DNA from: Pseudomonas sp. LS1212
GTDB taxonomy: Bacteria > Pseudomonadota > Gammaproteobacteria > Pseudomonadales > Pseudomonadaceae
Length of the DNA: 64,000 bases
Reading direction: 5' to 3'
Assembly: GCF_024741815.1 (NCBI RefSeq)
Contig: NZ_CP102951.1
Location: 5,160,001-5,224,000 of the forward strand
Shown here: positions 62,620-64,000 of the stretch, piece after piece
How positions within the stretch are numbered: position 1 is the stretch's first letter
Layout of the letters: each line of letters begins with the position of its first letter
Translations under genes and position numbers: made by a program
Notes under the pieces: model-generated
The model's database searches: none
The model's input: the letters and a program-made list of their open reading frames with translations, nothing else
Told to the model about the DNA's origin: nothing

Positions 62620-62635
62620 AAACACAGTCGTTTGC

Positions 62636-62698
62636 CTAGTAGGCGACGGATGCTTCAAGGTCTTTGATGCGCTGGACAAGAAATTCTTGGTCGTCCAT
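62636..62698 (-). other. Short ORF after the attC site (5' end of a cassette gene)
   Basis: Twenty codons begin Met-Asp-Asp-Gln-Glu-Phe-Leu-Val-Gln-Arg-Ile right after the attC site and stop where the IS2-like sequence starts. It looks like the beginning of a gene cassette cut by the IS. Confidence 0.45.
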
Positions 62699-62712
62699 GT
62701 GCCTCCCGCGGC

Positions 62713-62768
62713 ATCTAATGCCTGAATTAAGACGAGCCGCGAAGCGGCTTCGGCTTGAATTGTTAGGC
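62713..62768 (-). repeat. Integron attC-type recombination site with damaged core
   Basis: The minus strand reads GCCTAAC, then a palindromic body (CAAGCCGAAGCCGC / GCGGCTCG...), then ATTAGAT, 56 bases in all. It closely resembles the attC of class 1 integron cassettes such as aadA. The left core GCCTAAC is standard; the right core should be GTTAGAT but has A for G at 62719, the crossover base. Confidence 0.82.
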
Positions 62769-62885
62769 GGCGCCTTTGGAACCGCCATTGCCTGTTTGAC
62801 GAGCATAGCTGACCGTGAGGATTTCCCACACGTAACCATCAGGCTCGTTCCAGTAGACTGTAGCCTCCTGGGCGGTTGGGTGGTG
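62763..62885 (-). pseudogene. C-terminal fragment of a VOC (glyoxalase-like) cassette protein
   Basis: The frame ends ...Ala-Thr-Val-Tyr-Trp-Asn-Glu-Pro-Asp-Gly-Tyr-Val-Trp-Glu-Ile-Leu-Thr and stops inside the attC R'' core, as cassette genes often do. The Asp-Pro/Pro-Asp-Gly-x-x-Trp-Glu pattern is the metal-site strand of vicinal-oxygen-chelate proteins. The N-terminal part is missing before the right end of the island. Confidence 0.6.
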
Positions 62886-62984
62886 GTTCAAGACCCTTAA
62901 TAGGCACAATAGACACTAAAATCGCTGTTCCACCCGCAAACCCGCTGTAAGCCGCGTATATATGCACCAAAGTAAGGGATTGTA

Positions 62985-63024
62985 AATCCCTTGGTCGCAG
63001 GTTCGAGTCCTGCTGGGCCCACCA
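62985..63024 (+). repeat. Right attachment repeat (attR), duplicated tRNA 3' end
   Basis: Forty bases are identical to 23975-24014. Upstream the element supplies its own sequence, making the palindrome AAGGGATTGTAAATCCCTT (62974-62992) in place of the tRNA anticodon arm. No complete tRNA is formed. Confidence 0.93.
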
Positions 63025-63030
63025 CCTTCA

Positions 63031-63058
63031 AAAAGCCGCGCATATGCGCGGCTTTTTG
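63031..63058 (+). terminator. Native terminator of the tRNA, now at the island's right end
   Basis: AAAAAGCCGCGCAT and ATGCGCGGCTTTTT form a perfect self-complementary stem seven bases after the right CCA. It is the expected original terminator of the tRNA gene before insertion. Confidence 0.88.
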
Positions 63059-63088
63059 CGTTCTGGAAAGCCCTCATCATCTGGACAC

Positions 63089-63151
63089 TGAGCCGAATAG
63101 GTGAGTTAATCGGCTCATCTGGTGAGCCGATTAACTCACCTATTCGGCTCA
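63089..63151. promoter_or_regulatory. Perfect 29-bp-arm palindrome upstream of fic
   Basis: Arms 63089-63117 and 63123-63151 are exact inverse complements around a 5-base loop. Each arm starts TGAGCCGAAT and ends with the 16-mer TGAGTTAATCGGCTCA, itself a partial palindrome, so the site holds several TGAGCCG half-sites. It ends 17 bases before the fic start codon. Confidence 0.9.
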
Positions 63152-63168
63152 TTCCGATCTGGAGCCCC

Positions 63169-64000
63169 ATGAACGAACACCTGCACTGGATCTGGCAGCA
63201 GCCGGATTGGCCGCATTTCACCTGGCAGACACAAGCGCTCGCACCGCTGCTGCGTGCCTGCGCTCAAGCGCAAGGGCGCCTGCAGGGGATGGCCGGCGCC
63301 GTGGACAATGACTCCAGCGCCCAGAGTGAGCTGGATGCCCTGCTACAGAACATCGTCACCTCTTCGGCCATTGAAGGCGAGCGACTCAATGTCGGTTCGG
63401 TACGCTCCTCACTGGCGCTCCGCCTTGGCATAGCCACCGATCAAAAGGTCAGCCCACGCAGTGAAGGCCTGGCCGAACTGATGCTCGATGCAACGCAGCA
63501 GCATGAGCAGCCGCTCAGCCTGGAGCGCTTGCTGCACTGGCACGGCTTGCTGTTTCCGGAGGACAATAACCCGCTGGCTCCGCGTATCCGTGTTGCCGCC
63601 TTGCGTGGCGATGAACCGATGCAGGTAGTCTCCGGGAGACTGGACCGGCCCAGGGTGCATTTCGAGGCACCACCTCGCGAGGGGCTCGAGCAGCAAATGC
63701 AGGCTTTTATTCAGTGGTTCAATCACAGCCGCAATGATGCTGGCCTTGATCCATTGCTGCGGGCAGGAGTCGCGCACTTCTGGTTCGTCACGCTGCACCC
63801 TTTCGAAGACGGTAACGGCCGCCTGACTCGTGCGCTGACAGACCTGGCCCTGGCCCAGGGCGAGCACCAGACCATTCGTTTCTACGCCATGAGCGCCAGC
63901 ATTCTTGAAGACCGGGCGGGTTATTACCGGATCCTTGAAAACAGCCAAAAAGCTGAACTGGATATCACTGCGTGGTTGCAGTGGTTCCTGCAGACCTTGT
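63169..64000 (+). CDS. Fic-family AMPylase with N-terminal DUF4172 (3' end outside window)
   Basis: This is a probable protein AMP-transferase; 277 residues are visible before the window ends. The N-terminal DUF4172-like region (Trp-Ile-Trp-Gln-Gln-Pro-Asp-Trp-Pro) is followed by the inhibitory-helix motif Ser-Ser-Ala-Ile-Glu-Gly near 65-70 and the complete Fic motif His-Pro-Phe-Glu-Asp-Gly-Asn-Gly-Arg starting at His210. The glutamate of the inhibitory motif is present, so the enzyme should be auto-inhibited. A winged helix is usual at the C-terminus of this class but lies outside the window. CTGGAG precedes ATG 63169. The long palindrome just upstream suggests self-regulation. Confidence 0.9.
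   Translation, partial: MNEHLHWIWQQPDWPHFTWQTQALAPLLRACAQAQGRLQGMAGAVDNDSSAQSELDALLQNIVTSSAIEGERLNVGSVRSSLALRLGIATDQKVSPRSEGLAELMLDATQQHEQPLSLERLLHWHGLLFPEDNNPLAPRIRVAALRGDEPMQVVSGRLDRPRVHFEAPPREGLEQQMQAFIQWFNHSRNDAGLDPLLRAGVAHFWFVTLHPFEDGNGRLTRALTDLALAQGEHQTIRFYAMSASILEDRAGYYRILENSQKAELDITAWLQWFLQTL

Larger units (their letters stand above)
61365..62635 (-). mobile_element. IS3-family (IS2 group) element, copy 2
   Basis: The right terminus TGGACTTGCCCCTGCAAAAC is at 61365, inserted in the IS110 gene. orfA and orfB lie on the minus strand, inverted relative to copy 1. I could not recognise a left inverted repeat; similarity must end between 62619 and about 62640, next to a cassette ORF. Confidence 0.82.
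24015..63024. mobile_element. tRNA-associated genomic island, about 39 kb, degenerate
   Basis: The island lies between exact 40-bp direct repeats of the tRNA 3' end. Inside are accessory genes for resistance, metals, export and uptake, at least four IS families and gene fragments. Outside lie core genes on the left and a fic gene with a clean terminator on the right. Its backbone seems to be the HTH-regulator operon at 39.4-41.0 kb and the integrase stump at 42.1 kb. No transfer, replication or partition genes are visible, so it would need help to move. Confidence 0.9.

Noticed and set aside
62278..62829. N-terminal extension of the 475-codon transposase-like frame
   Set aside because: It crosses the attC site, the cassette ORF and out-of-frame orfA; it exists only because of the two-base deletion.
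24015..63024. CRISPR arrays, toxin-antitoxin pairs or phage structural genes on the island
   Set aside because: No regularly spaced repeats and no recognisable cas, toxin, capsid or tail genes were seen.
62974..63024. A second, complete tRNA gene at the right end of the island
   Set aside because: Only the anticodon-arm-to-CCA half exists; the 5' half with D-arm and acceptor strand is absent.

Overview
The window reads as a Pseudomonas chromosome, probably of the putida/fluorescens lineage. It is GC-rich, and its left third carries the usual Pseudomonas gene order lptD-surA-pdxA-rsmA-apaG-apaH-glpE, then prkA-yeaH-spoVR, cca, folK/folB, plsY, tsaD, rpsU, dnaG, rpoD, a PAS-GGDEF-EAL protein and a tRNA with a CAT anticodon (most like tRNA-Ile2).

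From 24015 to 63024 lies a genomic island of about 39 kb inserted at the 3' end of that tRNA. The last 40 bases of the tRNA are repeated exactly at 62985-63024, and a strong terminator follows only the right-hand copy. No conjugation, replication or partition genes are visible. The only recognisable large-integrase sequence is a 3' remnant cut off by an IS, so the island looks immobilised and mosaic.

Island layout. (1) 24.0-25.1 kb: decayed sequence, a 186-bp MITE-like element and the stump of a P-loop ATPase gene. (2) 25.1-28.9 kb: a DUF3313 lipoprotein, then an outer-membrane-factor / YiaW-like / HlyD-like export operon. A second MITE copy lies just beyond it, so the two copies bracket the module. 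(3) 29.3-31.3 kb: a class C beta-lactamase and a small tyrosine recombinase. (4) 31.4-38.0 kb: a MerR-controlled metal module (CDF transporter, PCu(A)C chaperone, DsbB, DsbA-like, ICMT-like) and a convergent chromate operon (chrB-chrA-rhodanese-chrB-like). (5) 39-42 kb: the element's own backbone, a compact operon of an HTH regulator and small unknown genes plus the integrase stump. (6) 42.3-47.2 kb: an IS pile-up (IS2-group IS3, IS21, IS110/IS1111) and an ogt fragment. (7) 47.4-60.4 kb: an intact uptake and oxidation cluster. It holds an NtrB-like kinase, a sigma-54 response regulator, two periplasmic binding proteins, a LIV-type ABC transporter, two tandem iron-type alcohol dehydrogenases and an OprD-like porin. 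A near-consensus -24/-12 promoter and palindromic candidate enhancer sites lie inside the 3' end of the regulator gene. (8) 60.5-63.0 kb: a truncated IS110, an inverted second IS2-like copy, an integron-type attC with one damaged core site, and a VOC-protein fragment.

Right of the island the chromosome resumes with a Fic-family AMPylase gene, which runs off the window. It is preceded by a perfect 29-bp-arm palindrome. The best candidates for undescribed biology are the sigma-54-controlled two-binding-protein / two-dehydrogenase cluster, the CDF-PCu(A)C-Dsb metal module, and the palindrome-controlled fic gene.
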